Below are positions 1 through 8,394 of a DNA stretch of 64,000 nt, in pieces. Within the stretch, counting starts at the first letter, position 1. Each line of letters starts with the position of its first letter. This DNA comes from Sulfurimonas sp. HSL3-2 (GTDB lineage: Bacteria > Campylobacterota > Campylobacteria > Campylobacterales > Sulfurimonadaceae). The stretch is taken from positions 372,001 to 436,000 of the forward strand of contig NZ_CP147917.1 of the NCBI RefSeq assembly GCF_039645965.1, read 5' to 3'. Below the pieces are notes generated by a model, which searched no databases, was not told the origin of the DNA, and was given only the letters and a program-made list of their open reading frames with translations. Both the position numbers and the translations under genes were made by a program.

Positions 1-533
1 GGTATACCCAAAAATCTTTTTGGCAGTCATATAGCAAATCAGCATATTTTAGAGAATCAAACTATAATCCGGAGCTTTTCGTAACGATCCCGACAGCTAT
101 GAGTGATGATGCTAAATTCATAAAAGCCCTAAAGCTGGGCATTGCGCATCAATCAAACGGAAGAGGAGGAGCTGAAGAGCGCTCTTGGAACTATATGAGT
201 GCAACAGTTCTTACACAATACAAAAATCTTTTTACAGAGTTTGAATTTTGGAGCAGATTGCCCGATGCCAGGGATTATAATCCAAACCTGCTGGATTATC
301 TCGGGCATGGATCTATAAAGTTTTCATTACCATGGGACAAAAATCTTTTTACATTACTACTGCGCTCAAACTTTAATGATCACGGCGCTGTAGATTTTAG
401 CTACAGCCATCCCATAAATGAGAATGACGATCTATTTTTATATATAAAAGCCTTTAGCGGATACGGTGAGAGCTTGATCGATTATGACAGGCACATCAAT
501 AAAGTAGGGATAGGTATCAGCATATCAAGATAA
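1..533 (+). CDS. pldA: Outer-membrane phospholipase A1 (OMPLA), C-terminal part; 5' end outside window
   Basis: The reading frame is open from the first bases of the window (codons from position 3) to the stop at 531-533, so the gene starts upstream. Residues just before and after the Met at 99 read as one protein. The stretch GIAHQSNG, followed by a Ser-Trp-Asn segment, matches the OMPLA active site (His, Ser and a downstream Asn). Alternating hydrophobic strands and a short C-terminal strand fit the 12-stranded barrel. The family hydrolyses acyl chains of phospholipids that have strayed into the outer leaflet of the outer membrane. The 3' end overlaps the convergent yaaA by 9 bp. Confidence 0.85.
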   Translation, partial: YTQKSFWQSYSKSAYFRESNYNPELFVTIPTAMSDDAKFIKALKLGIAHQSNGRGGAEERSWNYMSATVLTQYKNLFTEFEFWSRLPDARDYNPNLLDYLGHGSIKFSLPWDKNLFTLLLRSNFNDHGAVDFSYSHPINENDDLFLYIKAFSGYGESLIDYDRHINKVGIGISISR

Positions 534-1250
534 GATATCGTAGACTATCTCCGTTTGGTGTTTGATAGTTTTTATATCTCTTACATGTAAGCCTTCTATA
601 TCCAACTTGTTAAACTCTTCAAGTGATGTCACATTATGCTTCGCAGCTTCGCGCAGGGCTATTCCGCGGTAGGCTTTTGCCCAGTGGCTGACCGTCTTCC
701 CATCTTTTAAAAACTTCAGAGTCGTAAAGGATTTGTTGGGCTTATAGAATTTGTCGTAATATCCTGCACGAAGATCCAGTATCTCCTTATCGCCGAGGTA
801 AAGATCAAGCTGGTAGGAGAATCTGTCTTTATAAAACTTATCGGGTGCGATACTTCCTATATCGTTACCCTGTTTTACTTTATAGTTGGCGATGGTATCA
901 CCGCCGAGGATAGGTCCGTACAGATTTGAAAAAATGATAACGTTCTTTTTTAGATACTCTTTTGCATCGGGTTCAAGAGAATCGTAGCCGAGATAATCAT
1001 ATGCTACCCCACTGTATCTTTGGATGGCACACATCAGTGAATCCGTATCTAAGCCCTCAAGATACTGTTCGAACTCTTTTGGATTTTTTATCCCGAAAAG
1101 CTCTTTTAGCTCCTCTTCATCTTTGCGTAAAATTATTTCATTATAACTGTTTAGTATCTTTTCTCTTGCTTTATCTGAACAAAAAAGCTCTTTTTTTGTC
1201 TCATTTCCACCTATATTTTTACCTTCAGATGGAGAAAATAGTATTGTCAT
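525..1250 (-). CDS. yaaA: YaaA family peroxide-stress protein (UPF0246)
   Basis: The protein is about 241 aa if translation starts at the ATG at 1250, giving the usual N-terminus MTILFSPSEGK. An in-frame Met 11 codons upstream would add residues not seen in the family. Conserved family features include the PSEGK start, the NLYGPI segment and the DLRAGYY segment. YaaA in E. coli binds DNA and limits hydroxyl-radical damage by lowering intracellular iron during peroxide stress. A TATAAT lies on this strand at 1283-1288, about 32 nt before the start. The coding region contains one copy of the TTACATGTAA palindrome (581-590), read here as Leu-His-Val. Confidence 0.88.
   Translation of the reverse strand: MTILFSPSEGKNIGGNETKKELFCSDKAREKILNSYNEIILRKDEEELKELFGIKNPKEFEQYLEGLDTDSLMCAIQRYSGVAYDYLGYDSLEPDAKEYLKKNVIIFSNLYGPILGGDTIANYKVKQGNDIGSIAPDKFYKDRFSYQLDLYLGDKEILDLRAGYYDKFYKPNKSFTTLKFLKDGKTVSHWAKAYRGIALREAAKHNVTSLEEFNKLDIEGLHVRDIKTIKHQTEIVYDILS
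581..590. repeat. TTACATGTAA palindrome, copy 1
   Basis: Exact copy inside yaaA. The + strand continues GC, giving TTACATGTAAGC. On the coding strand it encodes part of Gly-Leu-His-Val-Arg. Confidence 0.9.
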
Positions 1251-1277
1251 CAAGTTTAAAACCTTATATTCATTTCT

Positions 1278-1307
1278 TTGCAATTATATCAATATTCTTG
1301 CTATAAT
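1278..1307 (+). promoter_or_regulatory. Predicted sigma-70-type promoter of the cyclic-nucleotide operon
   Basis: TTGCAA (1278-1283), 18 nt, then TATAAT (1302-1307) preceded by TGC. It lies 27 nt before the chosen start of the FecR gene and overlaps the divergent yaaA -10 region. Confidence 0.55.
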
Positions 1308-1334
1308 AGAGTATGAAAAATGGGAGATGACGGT

Positions 1335-2060
1335 ATGCGTTTAATAATGTTTTTGCTATTGAGTTCAATGCTTTCTTTTGCTATGTCCGCAGATAAAGCA
1401 GATATAAATACTACAAAAAGTATAGGTGTCATTGAAAATATTAAGGGTTCCGTCAAAGTCACGAAAGAGGGAAGCATAAAAAAGGTCAAGGCAAAAAAAG
1501 GGATGGATATCCAAAAAGGTGATCTTATCTCTACGGCTTCAACTGCAACGGCTCTTTTAAAATTGATAGACGGCTCATCCGTTATCTTGGACAACTCCTC
1601 ATCAATACATTTTATAAATACAAAAAATGTAGAGCAGACTACAGGCTCCATCTATTATAAGATAACTTCACGCAGTGCAAAAAACTCATTAAGCGTGAAA
1701 ACGCCTTTTGCCATCATCGGTATCAAAGGAACGACTTTCATAGTCAATTCACAAGACGATGATAAATCAGTCGCTCTAAAAGAGGGAAAGATCGGTATCG
1801 CTTCCATAAAAGAGGAGTTTGAACTTTATAGAAAAAAAGTTCAAGAGGAGTTTACGAAGTATAAAGACCAGCAGCAAGCTGCATATGAACAGTACTTAAG
1901 AGAGATGTCCGGTCAAAAAGCGGAGATGGTCAAAGAGTTTGAACTTTATTCCGGAAACAAAGTAGTCTTTGACGACCAAAAAGTCGTAGAGAGTGAATTT
2001 AGTGACGATACAAACGCTTCATTCGAACATTTTGACGATATCTTAAAATCTATGAAATGA
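1335..2060 (+). CDS. FecR-domain periplasmic/surface protein
   Basis: About 241 aa. The start at 1335 is chosen because GGGAG lies 8 nt upstream; the earlier in-frame ATG at 1320 has no ribosome site. The protein has an N-terminal signal peptide (hydrophobic LIMFLLLSSML followed by a small-residue cleavage site). A FecR domain follows at roughly residues 25-140, ending in the characteristic TPFAIIGIKGTTFIV segment, and a charged coiled-coil tail comes last. FecR domains in the TonB pathway are sensory, but stand-alone FecR proteins are commonly found beside CHASE2-cyclase genes. The stop overlaps the next start (ATGA), so translation is probably coupled to the cyclase. I infer that it supplies an extracytoplasmic signal to that cyclase. 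Confidence 0.8.
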   Translation: MRLIMFLLLSSMLSFAMSADKADINTTKSIGVIENIKGSVKVTKEGSIKKVKAKKGMDIQKGDLISTASTATALLKLIDGSSVILDNSSSIHFINTKNVEQTTGSIYYKITSRSAKNSLSVKTPFAIIGIKGTTFIVNSQDDDKSVALKEGKIGIASIKEEFELYRKKVQEEFTKYKDQQQAAYEQYLREMSGQKAEMVKEFELYSGNKVVFDDQKVVESEFSDDTNASFEHFDDILKSMK

Positions 2061-4102
2061 AACAAAAACTTCTTTATCTTTTAGTCCTCTTTCCTATACT
2101 CCTTACGAGTCTCGCTTTATACCATTATAAAGTCGAGCCGTTTGAAAGTTTCTCACTGCGTTTTAACGACATCGATTTCGATCTGCAAAAAAAGAGTCCC
2201 GATAAAAGGATAGTCTTTGTCGCAGTAGATGAGCAGAGCGTCAACAAGTACGGCAGGTGGCCATGGGACAGAGAGATACTCGCAGAGGGTATCTCAAAGC
2301 TTGATCAGGCTGACATCGTTTTGATGGATATGATCTTTTCTGAGCCGACGACAAAGAAAAAAGATATGGTATTGGCTGATTCCATAGCGACTTTAAACAA
2401 CAGTGTATGCGGTTTTTTTCTTCGTCAAAATGCGACTCAAAAGATCACTCAAGCTCAGGAAAACGTCCTGAGCGATTCTTCCTTAGACCTGCTTCAATCG
2501 CAGATAGCATCATTTGGCAATCCGAAATTCGTCTCTGCGGATAATGCAGAGATGAACATACTCCCTGTTTTAGAGAGCTGCAGCATGAGCGGGAGTTTTT
2601 CCACACTAAGAGAATCAGACCATCTTATGCGCTCTTACCCCATAGCGGTCTATTATGACAATATGCTGTTCCCCTCTTTAGGGATGCAGGGATTAAGACT
2701 GGCACTGGATCAAGATATAAAAAGAGTAGACCCTTTACATGTAAGCATTGGAAAATACAAGATAAACATCAATGAAAAAGGTTTTGTACGATTAAATTTT
2801 TATCAGCCTGATTCATACAATGAAGTCTCATTTTTAGATGTGGTGCAGGGTAAAGTAAAGCCCGAGTATTTTAAAGATAAGATAGTCATACTCGGTATTA
2901 CAGAAGTCGGTGCAGGGGATGTCGCAGCGACACCGATGGGTGCAATGTTCGGTCCTCTGCTTCACTATACGTTCATATCAAATCTGCTTTCAGGTCATCT
3001 GATCACGGAACCTCCTTATATCACTCCTATATTGATCATCTTGATGGTACTGTTGCCGTTTATCTTGTTCCTATTGATTAAAAAAGTCGTAAACAGGGTG
3101 ATCGTAGATATCATCGGGTATCTGCTTGTATATATCTTTGTAAGATATATATTTGTCGCCTACAATATATACAGTGATGCTTTTTATCCGCTTGTGGCGT
3201 TTATCCTAAGTACGGTCTCCATCGAAGTGATGGCGTTTACCATACAGGAAAAAGGCAGCCGCTTTATAAGAAACGCTTTTTCAAGTTACCTCTCCGCAGA
3301 CCTGCTGGATAAACTGATAAAAAATCCGCAGGCACTCTCTCTCGGCGGAGAAAAAAAAGAGCTCACTATCTTGTTTAGCGATATCCGCGGTTTTACGACT
3401 ATCTCCGAGTCTATGGATCCGGTAAGCCTGATCAAACTTCTAAACAGATACTTTACCCCTATGACAAATGCAGTCCTTGAAAACGGCGGGATGCTGGATA
3501 AATATATAGGAGATGCCGTTATGGCATTTTTTAATGCACCTGTCGATGTCCCCGATCATGCTGATGCTACATGTAGAGCCGCACTGCAGATGATCGATGA
3601 GTTAGACAAGCTGAATCATCAGCTGGCTAAAGAGGGGCTGAGTCCCATCCGTATCGGTATAGGGATAAACACGGATGAGGTAGTCGTAGGCAATATGGGT
3701 TCAGACACACGTTTTAACTATACGGTCATAGGCGATGGTGTAAACTTGGCCTCACGCGTTGAGGGGATCACAAAAAATTACGGTGTAAACATACTTATAA
3801 CGGAGTTTACACTTAAAGCGTTAAAAAGTGACTTTTTGACAAGGCTTATCGAACCGGTAAAAGTGAAGGGTAAAGATGAGGCTGTTTTGCTTTATCAACT
3901 GATGCCTTTTGATGATACGAATCTGAATATTAAAAAAAATTATGACGAAGCTTTAGAGTTATATAAAAACTCTAAGTTTGAAGAGGCTATAGTAATCTTT
4001 GAAAGATTGGTTAATGAATATGATGATAGTGTATCAAAGTATTTTTTACCGTTAGTTAAAGAGAAACATCCGTGGGGTGTACATAAGATGACTACAAAAT
4101 AG
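2057..4102 (+). CDS. CHASE2-domain class III adenylate cyclase, membrane-bound
   Basis: 681 aa. TM1 is at residues 4-22. A large periplasmic CHASE2 sensor follows to about residue 315, then three membrane helices (about 323-341, 349-369, 376-396). The class III cyclase domain spans about 433-615 and is followed by a short TPR-like tail. All catalytic positions are visible: metal-binding Asp in FSDIRGF (D442) and GDAVMAFF (D486); adenine-reading Lys (K482) and Asp (D560); transition-state Asn and Arg in GVNLASR (N563, R567). This favours ATP over GTP as substrate. The product would be cAMP made in the cytoplasm in response to a periplasmic cue. It overlaps the FecR gene by 4 nt and is followed 8 nt later by the HD-GYP gene. 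The coding region carries a TTACATGTAAGC copy. Confidence 0.88.
   Translation: MKQKLLYLLVLFPILLTSLALYHYKVEPFESFSLRFNDIDFDLQKKSPDKRIVFVAVDEQSVNKYGRWPWDREILAEGISKLDQADIVLMDMIFSEPTTKKKDMVLADSIATLNNSVCGFFLRQNATQKITQAQENVLSDSSLDLLQSQIASFGNPKFVSADNAEMNILPVLESCSMSGSFSTLRESDHLMRSYPIAVYYDNMLFPSLGMQGLRLALDQDIKRVDPLHVSIGKYKININEKGFVRLNFYQPDSYNEVSFLDVVQGKVKPEYFKDKIVILGITEVGAGDVAATPMGAMFGPLLHYTFISNLLSGHLITEPPYITPILIILMVLLPFILFLLIKKVVNRVIVDIIGYLLVYIFVRYIFVAYNIYSDAFYPLVAFILSTVSIEVMAFTIQEKGSRFIRNAFSSYLSADLLDKLIKNPQALSLGGEKKELTILFSDIRGFTTISESMDPVSLIKLLNRYFTPMTNAVLENGGMLDKYIGDAVMAFFNAPVDVPDHADATCRAALQMIDELDKLNHQLAKEGLSPIRIGIGINTDEVVVGNMGSDTRFNYTVIGDGVNLASRVEGITKNYGVNILITEFTLKALKSDFLTRLIEPVKVKGKDEAVLLYQLMPFDDTNLNIKKNYDEALELYKNSKFEEAIVIFERLVNEYDDSVSKYFLPLVKEKHPWGVHKMTTK
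2735..2744. repeat. TTACATGTAA palindrome, copy 2
   Basis: Exact copy within the cyclase gene, extended to TTACATGTAAGC on +. It is translated as Leu-His-Val-Ser within the CHASE2 domain. Confidence 0.9.
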
Positions 4103-4110
4103 GTTGCAAG

Positions 4111-5229
4111 ATGAATAAGAATGTTGAATCATCAGAGTTTATACAGATTATTTTTTCATACATAACAAAGATCTCGGCTGAACGTTCACCCGATGTCATA
4201 TTGATGCTGCTTGCCGATATGGGGCGCCAGCTTGTACACGCTGACAGATGTACGGTCTGGGTCGTTTCAAAAGATAAAAAGTCTTTATGGACAAAAGTAG
4301 CACACGGACTCGACTATATAACTATACCTATTGATTCGGGCATTGTCGGTGAAGCGGTCGTAAACAATAAGAGACTGATCATCGATGATGCGTATAATGA
4401 TGAGAGGTTTAACTCAGAAGTAGATAAACAAACCGGATATAAGACGAAGACTTTGCTGGTTATCCCTATGCATAACAGCGAAGGCGAGATCATCGGTGCC
4501 TTTCAAGTCGTCAATAAACTAGACGGCAAACTCTTTACAGAGGATGATCTTCATTATATCATGCTTGCATCTACATATGCGGCTGAGACCCTTACGACTT
4601 CACTATTGATGGAGGAGATAGAAGAGACGCAAAAAGAGGTCGTCTTTACTATGGGTGCGATCGGTGAGACTAGAAGTAAAGAGACAGGAAATCATGTCAA
4701 GCGTGTTGCAGAGTACTCCTATCTGCTTGCAAAGCTCTACGGAATGGACGAAGAGGAGTCCCTGCGTTTAAAAGAAGCTTCACCGATGCACGATATCGGT
4801 AAAGTGGCGATCCCTGACGCAGTGTTAAACAAACCGGGCAGATTTGATGAAGCAGAGCGTAAGATCATGGATACCCATGCCGAGCTTGGGTTTGAGATGC
4901 TAAAATCCTCAAGCCGTGCACTGCTTAAAACTGCTGCTATCGTTGCGTATGAACACCACGAAAAGTGGGACGGTAGCGGGTATCCGCGAAAACTCGCAGG
5001 CGAAGATATACATATATACGGACGTATAACGGCTTTAGCAGACGTATTTGATGCACTTGGAAGCGACAGGGTGTATAAGAAAGCGTGGGAAGATGAAAAG
5101 ATATTCGATCTTTTTAAAGAGGAGAGGGGAAAACATTTTGAACCTAAACTCATAGATCTGTTTTTCGAGCATAAAGAGAAGTTCTTGGAGATAAGAGAAA
5201 AGTTTGCTGACAGGTTTGACCATGAATGA
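4111..5229 (+). CDS. GAF-HD-GYP cyclic di-nucleotide phosphodiesterase
   Basis: 372 aa, cytoplasmic. The GAF domain (about residues 20-165) begins with a helix typical of GAF-HD-GYP proteins and could bind a cyclic nucleotide or another small ligand. The HD-GYP domain (about 178-365) has intact metal ligands: His195, His227-Asp228 in MHDIGK, His256, His282-His283 and Asp311. The GYP signature is in HHEKWDGSGYP (290-292). The family opens cyclic di-GMP to pGpG or GMP; some members act on 3',3'-cGAMP. It sits between a cyclase and a cyclic-nucleotide phosphodiesterase and overlaps the latter by 8 nt. A link in which cAMP is sensed by the GAF domain is my inference. Confidence 0.88.
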   Translation: MNKNVESSEFIQIIFSYITKISAERSPDVILMLLADMGRQLVHADRCTVWVVSKDKKSLWTKVAHGLDYITIPIDSGIVGEAVVNNKRLIIDDAYNDERFNSEVDKQTGYKTKTLLVIPMHNSEGEIIGAFQVVNKLDGKLFTEDDLHYIMLASTYAAETLTTSLLMEEIEETQKEVVFTMGAIGETRSKETGNHVKRVAEYSYLLAKLYGMDEEESLRLKEASPMHDIGKVAIPDAVLNKPGRFDEAERKIMDTHAELGFEMLKSSSRALLKTAAIVAYEHHEKWDGSGYPRKLAGEDIHIYGRITALADVFDALGSDRVYKKAWEDEKIFDLFKEERGKHFEPKLIDLFFEHKEKFLEIREKFADRFDHE

Positions 5230-5998
5230 GATAATTATACTCGGTGCATACGGTACAAAAGGAGAAGATGTGGGAACAAGTGCATTTTATATAGATGAAA
5301 AAAATGTGTTAGATGCAGGGAACCTTCTTATCCCTTTAAAAGAGAAATCAGCAGCAATAGAAAATATCTGGTTATCCCATTCGCACCTCGATCATATCAT
5401 CGATATTGCATATATACTTGACAGTTATTTTTCATCCAGAAAAAAAACATTAAAGATCCTTGGACTTCCAGAGACATTGGAAGTTGTAAAAGAGGACTTT
5501 TTAAATGACAGAGTATGGCCCGATTTCTCAAAGATCTCTCTTTTTGAATCAGATTTAAAATGTATCGAGTATGAAGAGATAGAACTTGGCAAAAGATACC
5601 GACTCTCTAGTGATTCATATATAGAAGCATATAAAACGGATCATACTGTACCAAGTTGCGGGTATGTGATCACGAAAAAAGAGGACTCTATCGTAGTCTC
5701 TTCAGATACATACAGTTTAGATACGACAATAGATATTATCAATACAAGAGATGATATAAAAACATTAGTAGTGGAGTGTTCTTTCCCGTCACGAATGGAA
5801 AAATTGGCATACGACTCTAAACATTTAACACCAAAAATACTATTTGAAAAACTAAAAGCTATGAAAAAAAATAATATTGACATTTATATCAATCATATAA
5901 AACCTCTTTTTTTAGAAGAGATGACTGAAGAAATCACCCGTTTTAAGGGCGCTTATAAGGTCAAAATACTAAAAGATGGAGAAAAAATTATTTTTTAG
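5222..5998 (+). CDS. Class II 3',5'-cyclic-nucleotide phosphodiesterase, metallo-beta-lactamase fold
   Basis: About 258 aa starting at the ATG at 5222, which overlaps the end of the HD-GYP gene; residues upstream of this Met are not family-like. The signature HSHLDHI (about residue 59 onward) is the metal-binding HxHxDH motif in the form seen in class II cAMP phosphodiesterases. A later Asp (SSDTYS) and His (INHIKP) provide the remaining metal ligands. The predicted reaction is hydrolysis of cAMP (or cGMP) to the 5' monophosphate. The position directly behind an adenylate cyclase operon supports cAMP as substrate. Generic MBL hydrolase is the alternative. Confidence 0.75.
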   Translation: MNEIIILGAYGTKGEDVGTSAFYIDEKNVLDAGNLLIPLKEKSAAIENIWLSHSHLDHIIDIAYILDSYFSSRKKTLKILGLPETLEVVKEDFLNDRVWPDFSKISLFESDLKCIEYEEIELGKRYRLSSDSYIEAYKTDHTVPSCGYVITKKEDSIVVSSDTYSLDTTIDIINTRDDIKTLVVECSFPSRMEKLAYDSKHLTPKILFEKLKAMKKNNIDIYINHIKPLFLEEMTEEITRFKGAYKVKILKDGEKIIF

Positions 5999-6008
5999 CA
6001 AAAAACTC

Positions 6009-6037
6009 TTGACATTGAAATATTTTTTGTCTATAAT
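6009..6037 (+). promoter_or_regulatory. Consensus sigma-70 promoter of the tRNA cluster
   Basis: TTGACA (6009-6014), exactly 17 nt, TATAAT (6032-6037), both perfect. The first tRNA begins 17 nt after the -10. A full -35/-10 pair is rare in Campylobacterota, so this is probably among the strongest promoters here. Confidence 0.9.
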
Positions 6038-6054
6038 TCTGGCTCAAATTCAAA

Positions 6055-6131
6055 GCCGGCATAGCTCAGTTGGCTAGAGCAGCTGATTTGTAATCAGCAG
6101 GCCCGGGGTTCAAATCCTCGTGCCGGCACCA
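6055..6131 (+). tRNA. tRNA-Thr (anticodon TGT), CCA encoded
   Basis: Full cloverleaf: acceptor GCCGGCA/TGCCGGC, D arm AGCTCAGTTGGCTAGAGC, anticodon loop with TGT, T arm with GGTTCAAATCC, discriminator A and encoded CCA. It is the first of a four-tRNA cluster that ends in tuf. Confidence 0.95.
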
Positions 6132-6178
6132 TTGAATTTCGAAACATCATCAATACAAAAACAATCCAAATAATCACT

Positions 6179-6263
6179 GGTGAGATAGTCAAGTGGCCAA
6201 CGACGGCAGACTGTAAATCTGCTCCCTATGGGTTCCCAGGTTCGACTCCTGGTCTCACCACCA
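6179..6263 (+). tRNA. tRNA-Tyr (anticodon GTA), CCA encoded
   Basis: 85 nt with the long variable arm expected of tRNA-Tyr. Acceptor GGTGAGA/TCTCACC pairs perfectly; anticodon GTA; encoded CCA. Confidence 0.95.
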
Positions 6264-6275
6264 CTAGATTAGGAT

Positions 6276-6352
6276 GCGGGCGTAGCTCAGTTGGCTAGAG
6301 CGTCAGCCTTCCAAGCTGAGGGTCGAGGGTTCGAGTCCCTTCACCCGCTCCA
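6276..6352 (+). tRNA. tRNA-Gly (anticodon TCC), CCA encoded
   Basis: Cloverleaf with anticodon TCC in loop CTTCCAA. The acceptor GCGGGCG pairs with CACCCGC except for a C6-A67 mismatch. Discriminator T, encoded CCA. Confidence 0.93.
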
Positions 6353-6420
6353 CTAATTTGGATTTTTTTACTAATCACCCCTAAACTAAAAATAAATCAT
6401 ATAAAAACCTTGTTTACATA

Positions 6421-6426
6421 TATAAT
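6421..6426 (+). promoter_or_regulatory. Possible internal -10 box before the second tRNA-Thr
   Basis: TATAAT in an AT-rich 90-bp gap between tRNA-Gly and tRNA-Thr(GGT), 17 nt before the tRNA. No good -35 is present, as is usual in Campylobacterota promoters. Confidence 0.45.
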
Positions 6427-6443
6427 AGTAGTAGATAAGTTAC

Positions 6444-6518
<75 letters not shown>

Positions 6519-6577
6519 GTTGATTATAAATTTTTTATTTTTATTTTTATATAAGCAATAATTGAATTTTTTTTGGA

Positions 6578-6583
6578 TATAAT
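6578..6583 (+). promoter_or_regulatory. -10 box of the tuf promoter
   Basis: TATAAT after a T-rich tract, 35 nt before the tuf ATG. No clear -35. tuf also has a strong GGAGG ribosome site (6609-6613). Confidence 0.6.
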
Positions 6584-6618
6584 TCCATTTCTATTCATAA
6601 ATACAGTCGGAGGACAAT

Positions 6619-7818
6619 ATGGCAAAAGAAAAGTTTGAGCGTAATAAACCGCACGTAAACATAGGTACGATTGGTCACGTCGATCATGGTAAAACTACTT
6701 TAACTGCAGCTATCACAGCAGTACTTGCAGTAACAAATGGTGCAAAAATGATGGACTATGATCAAATCGATAACGCACCAGAAGAACGTGAGCGTGGTAT
6801 TACTATCGCTACTTCACACGTAGAGTATGAAACAGATAAACGTCACTATGCGCACGTTGACTGTCCAGGTCACGCTGACTACGTTAAAAATATGATTACT
6901 GGTGCTGCTCAAATGGACGGTGCTATTCTTGTTGTTTCTGCTGCAGACGGCCCGATGCCACAAACTCGTGAGCACATCCTTCTTTCAAAACAAGTTGGTG
7001 TACCATACATCGTTGTTTTCATGAACAAAGAAGATATGGTTGATGATGAAGAACTATTAGAACTAGTAGAAATGGAAATCCGTGAACTTCTAGATCAATA
7101 CGAATTCCCAGGTGACGATACTCCAATCGTTGCAGGTTCTGCTCTTAAAGCTCTTGAAGAAGCAAAAAGCGGTACTTTAGGTGAATGGTCAGATAAAATC
7201 ATTAAACTAATGGCTGAAGTTGACGCTTACATTCCTGAGCCAGTTCGTGAAACTGATAAAGATTTCCTAATGCCAGTTGAGGACGTTTTCTCAATCTCTG
7301 GTCGTGGTACAGTTGTTACTGGTCGTATCGAGCGTGGTATCGTTAAAGTTGGTGATACTATCGAGATCGTTGGTATCCGTGACACTCAAACAACAACAGT
7401 TACTGGTGTTGAAATGTTCCGTAAAGAGATGGATCAAGGTGAGGCTGGTGATAACTGTGGTCTACTTCTACGTGGTATCGCTAAAGATGATGTTGAGCGT
7501 GGTCAAGTTCTTTGTAAACCAAAGTCAATCACTCCACACACAACTTTCGAAGCTGAGATCTATGTACTAAGTAAAGATGAGGGTGGTCGTCATACTCCAT
7601 TCTTCTCTAACTACCGTCCACAGTTCTACGTTCGTACAACTGACGTTACAGGTGCGATCACTCTACCAGAAGGTACTGAGATGGTTATGCCAGGTGATAA
7701 CGTTAAAATTACTGCTGAACTAATAAATCCAATCGCTATGGAAGAGGGAACTCGTTTCGCTATCCGTGAGGGTGGACGTACAGTTGGAGCAGGTGTTGTT
7801 TCTAAAATCATCAAGTAA
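6619..7818 (+). CDS. tuf: Elongation factor Tu
   Basis: 399 aa, full length. G1 is GHVDHGKT near residue 19, G3 is DCPGHADY and G4 is NKEDM. Domain 2 (about 215-300) and domain 3 (about 305-395) are complete and end in the expected [13 protein letters not shown] tail. EF-Tu delivers aminoacyl-tRNA to the ribosomal A site as a ternary complex with GTP. Codon use is strongly biased to GGT, CGT and GTT, as in highly expressed genes. It is the only tuf in the window; no second copy follows fusA. Confidence 0.99.
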   Translation: MAKEKFERNKPHVNIGTIGHVDHGKTTLTAAITAVLAVTNGAKMMDYDQIDNAPEERERGITIATSHVEYETDKRHYAHVDCPGHADYVKNMITGAAQMDGAILVVSAADGPMPQTREHILLSKQVGVPYIVVFMNKEDMVDDEELLELVEMEIRELLDQYEFPGDDTPIVAGSALKALEEAKSGTLGEWSDKIIKLMAEVDAYIPEPVRETDKDFLMPVEDVFSISGRGTVVTGRIERGIVKVGDTIEIVGIRDTQTTTVTGVEMFRKEMDQGEAGDNCGLLLRGIAKDDVERGQVLCKPKSITPHTTFEAEIYVLSKDEGGRHTPFFSNYRPQFYVRTTDVTGAITLPEGTEMVMPGDNVKITAELINPIAMEEGTRFAIREGGRTVGAGVVSKIIK

Positions 7819-7827
7819 TTGATGTCG

Positions 7828-7844
7828 CTTCCACTTGGTGGAAG
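7828..7844 (+). terminator. Hairpin after tuf
   Basis: CTTCCAC-ttg-GTGGAAG, 7-bp perfect stem, 9 nt after the tuf stop, followed by TGAATTTTAAATT. It could be a weak or partial terminator, or a processing site before rpmG, which follows 24 nt later. Confidence 0.55.
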
Positions 7845-7868
7845 TGAATTTTAAATTAGGTTAACACT

Positions 7869-8021
7869 ATGAGAGAAAACATCCACTTAGGTTGTGAGAA
7901 GTGTACACGTCGTAACTATCACACAACAAAAAATAAGAAAACTCATACTGAAAAATTTTCAGTACGTAAATTTTGTAAATTTTGTCGTGAGCATACTGTT
8001 CATAAAGAGATGAAATTATAA
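7869..8021 (+). CDS. rpmG: 50S ribosomal protein L33
   Basis: Small 50-aa gene. The protein begins MRENIHLGCEKC and carries two CxxC pairs (Cys9/Cys12 and Cys36/Cys39), so it is the zinc-binding form of L33. L33 lies near the E site of the large subunit. The position between tuf and tRNA-Trp/secE is the standard bacterial order. Confidence 0.96.
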   Translation: MRENIHLGCEKCTRRNYHTTKNKKTHTEKFSVRKFCKFCREHTVHKEMKL

Positions 8022-8056
8022 TTTTATAAGTAGAGTCTCTCTACTTATATGTTTGT

Positions 8057-8132
8057 AGGCGAATAGCTCCAATGGTAGAGCGCCGGATTCCAAATCCGAT
8101 GGTTGTGGGTTCGAGTCCCTCTTCGCCTGCCA
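8057..8132 (+). tRNA. tRNA-Trp (anticodon CCA), CCA encoded
   Basis: Acceptor AGGCGAA/TTCGCCT, anticodon loop TTCCAAA, discriminator G and encoded CCA. The outermost anticodon-stem pair is C-A. It lies between rpmG and secE as in many bacteria. Confidence 0.94.
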
Positions 8133-8200
8133 CTAGATTTTCAATAAATAATTCTTTAGAGACTTATTTATTGGAAATGTAATTGTAGATAGGATTGATA

Positions 8201-8383
8201 ATGAAAAGTTTAAATAGTTATATCAGAGATGCAAAGTTGGAACTTAGCAAAGTTATTTTTCCAAATAAAATGCAAGTCAAGCAAGCGTATATCTCTGTTG
8301 TTATCGTTGTAACATTTATATCGCTATTTTTAGCATTAGTTGATTTTATCATGTCTTCGACTGTTTCAGCTTTACTAGGTTAA
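8201..8383 (+). CDS. secE: Protein translocase subunit SecE
   Basis: 60 aa, the short single-spanning form. An amphipathic N-terminal helix carries ELSKVIFP, the conserved SecE segment, followed by one membrane helix (about residues 32-55). The ATG at 8201 has AGGA 6 nt upstream; an in-frame TTG at 8195 overlaps that site and is unlikely. SecE clamps the SecY channel. nusG follows after 11 nt. Confidence 0.95.
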   Translation: MKSLNSYIRDAKLELSKVIFPNKMQVKQAYISVVIVVTFISLFLALVDFIMSSTVSALLG

Positions 8384-8394
8384 GGAATATATAT

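Noticed and set aside
581-590. TTACATGTAA as a transcription-factor operator
   Set aside because: Eight of ten copies are deep in coding regions, in both orientations; a classical operator role is unlikely.
962-1306. Open frame on + opposite yaaA
   Set aside because: Antisense shadow of yaaA; no ribosome site or family features.
4737-5153. Open frame on - opposite the HD-GYP domain
   Set aside because: Mirror of the conserved HD-GYP coding bias; Ser-rich nonsense product.
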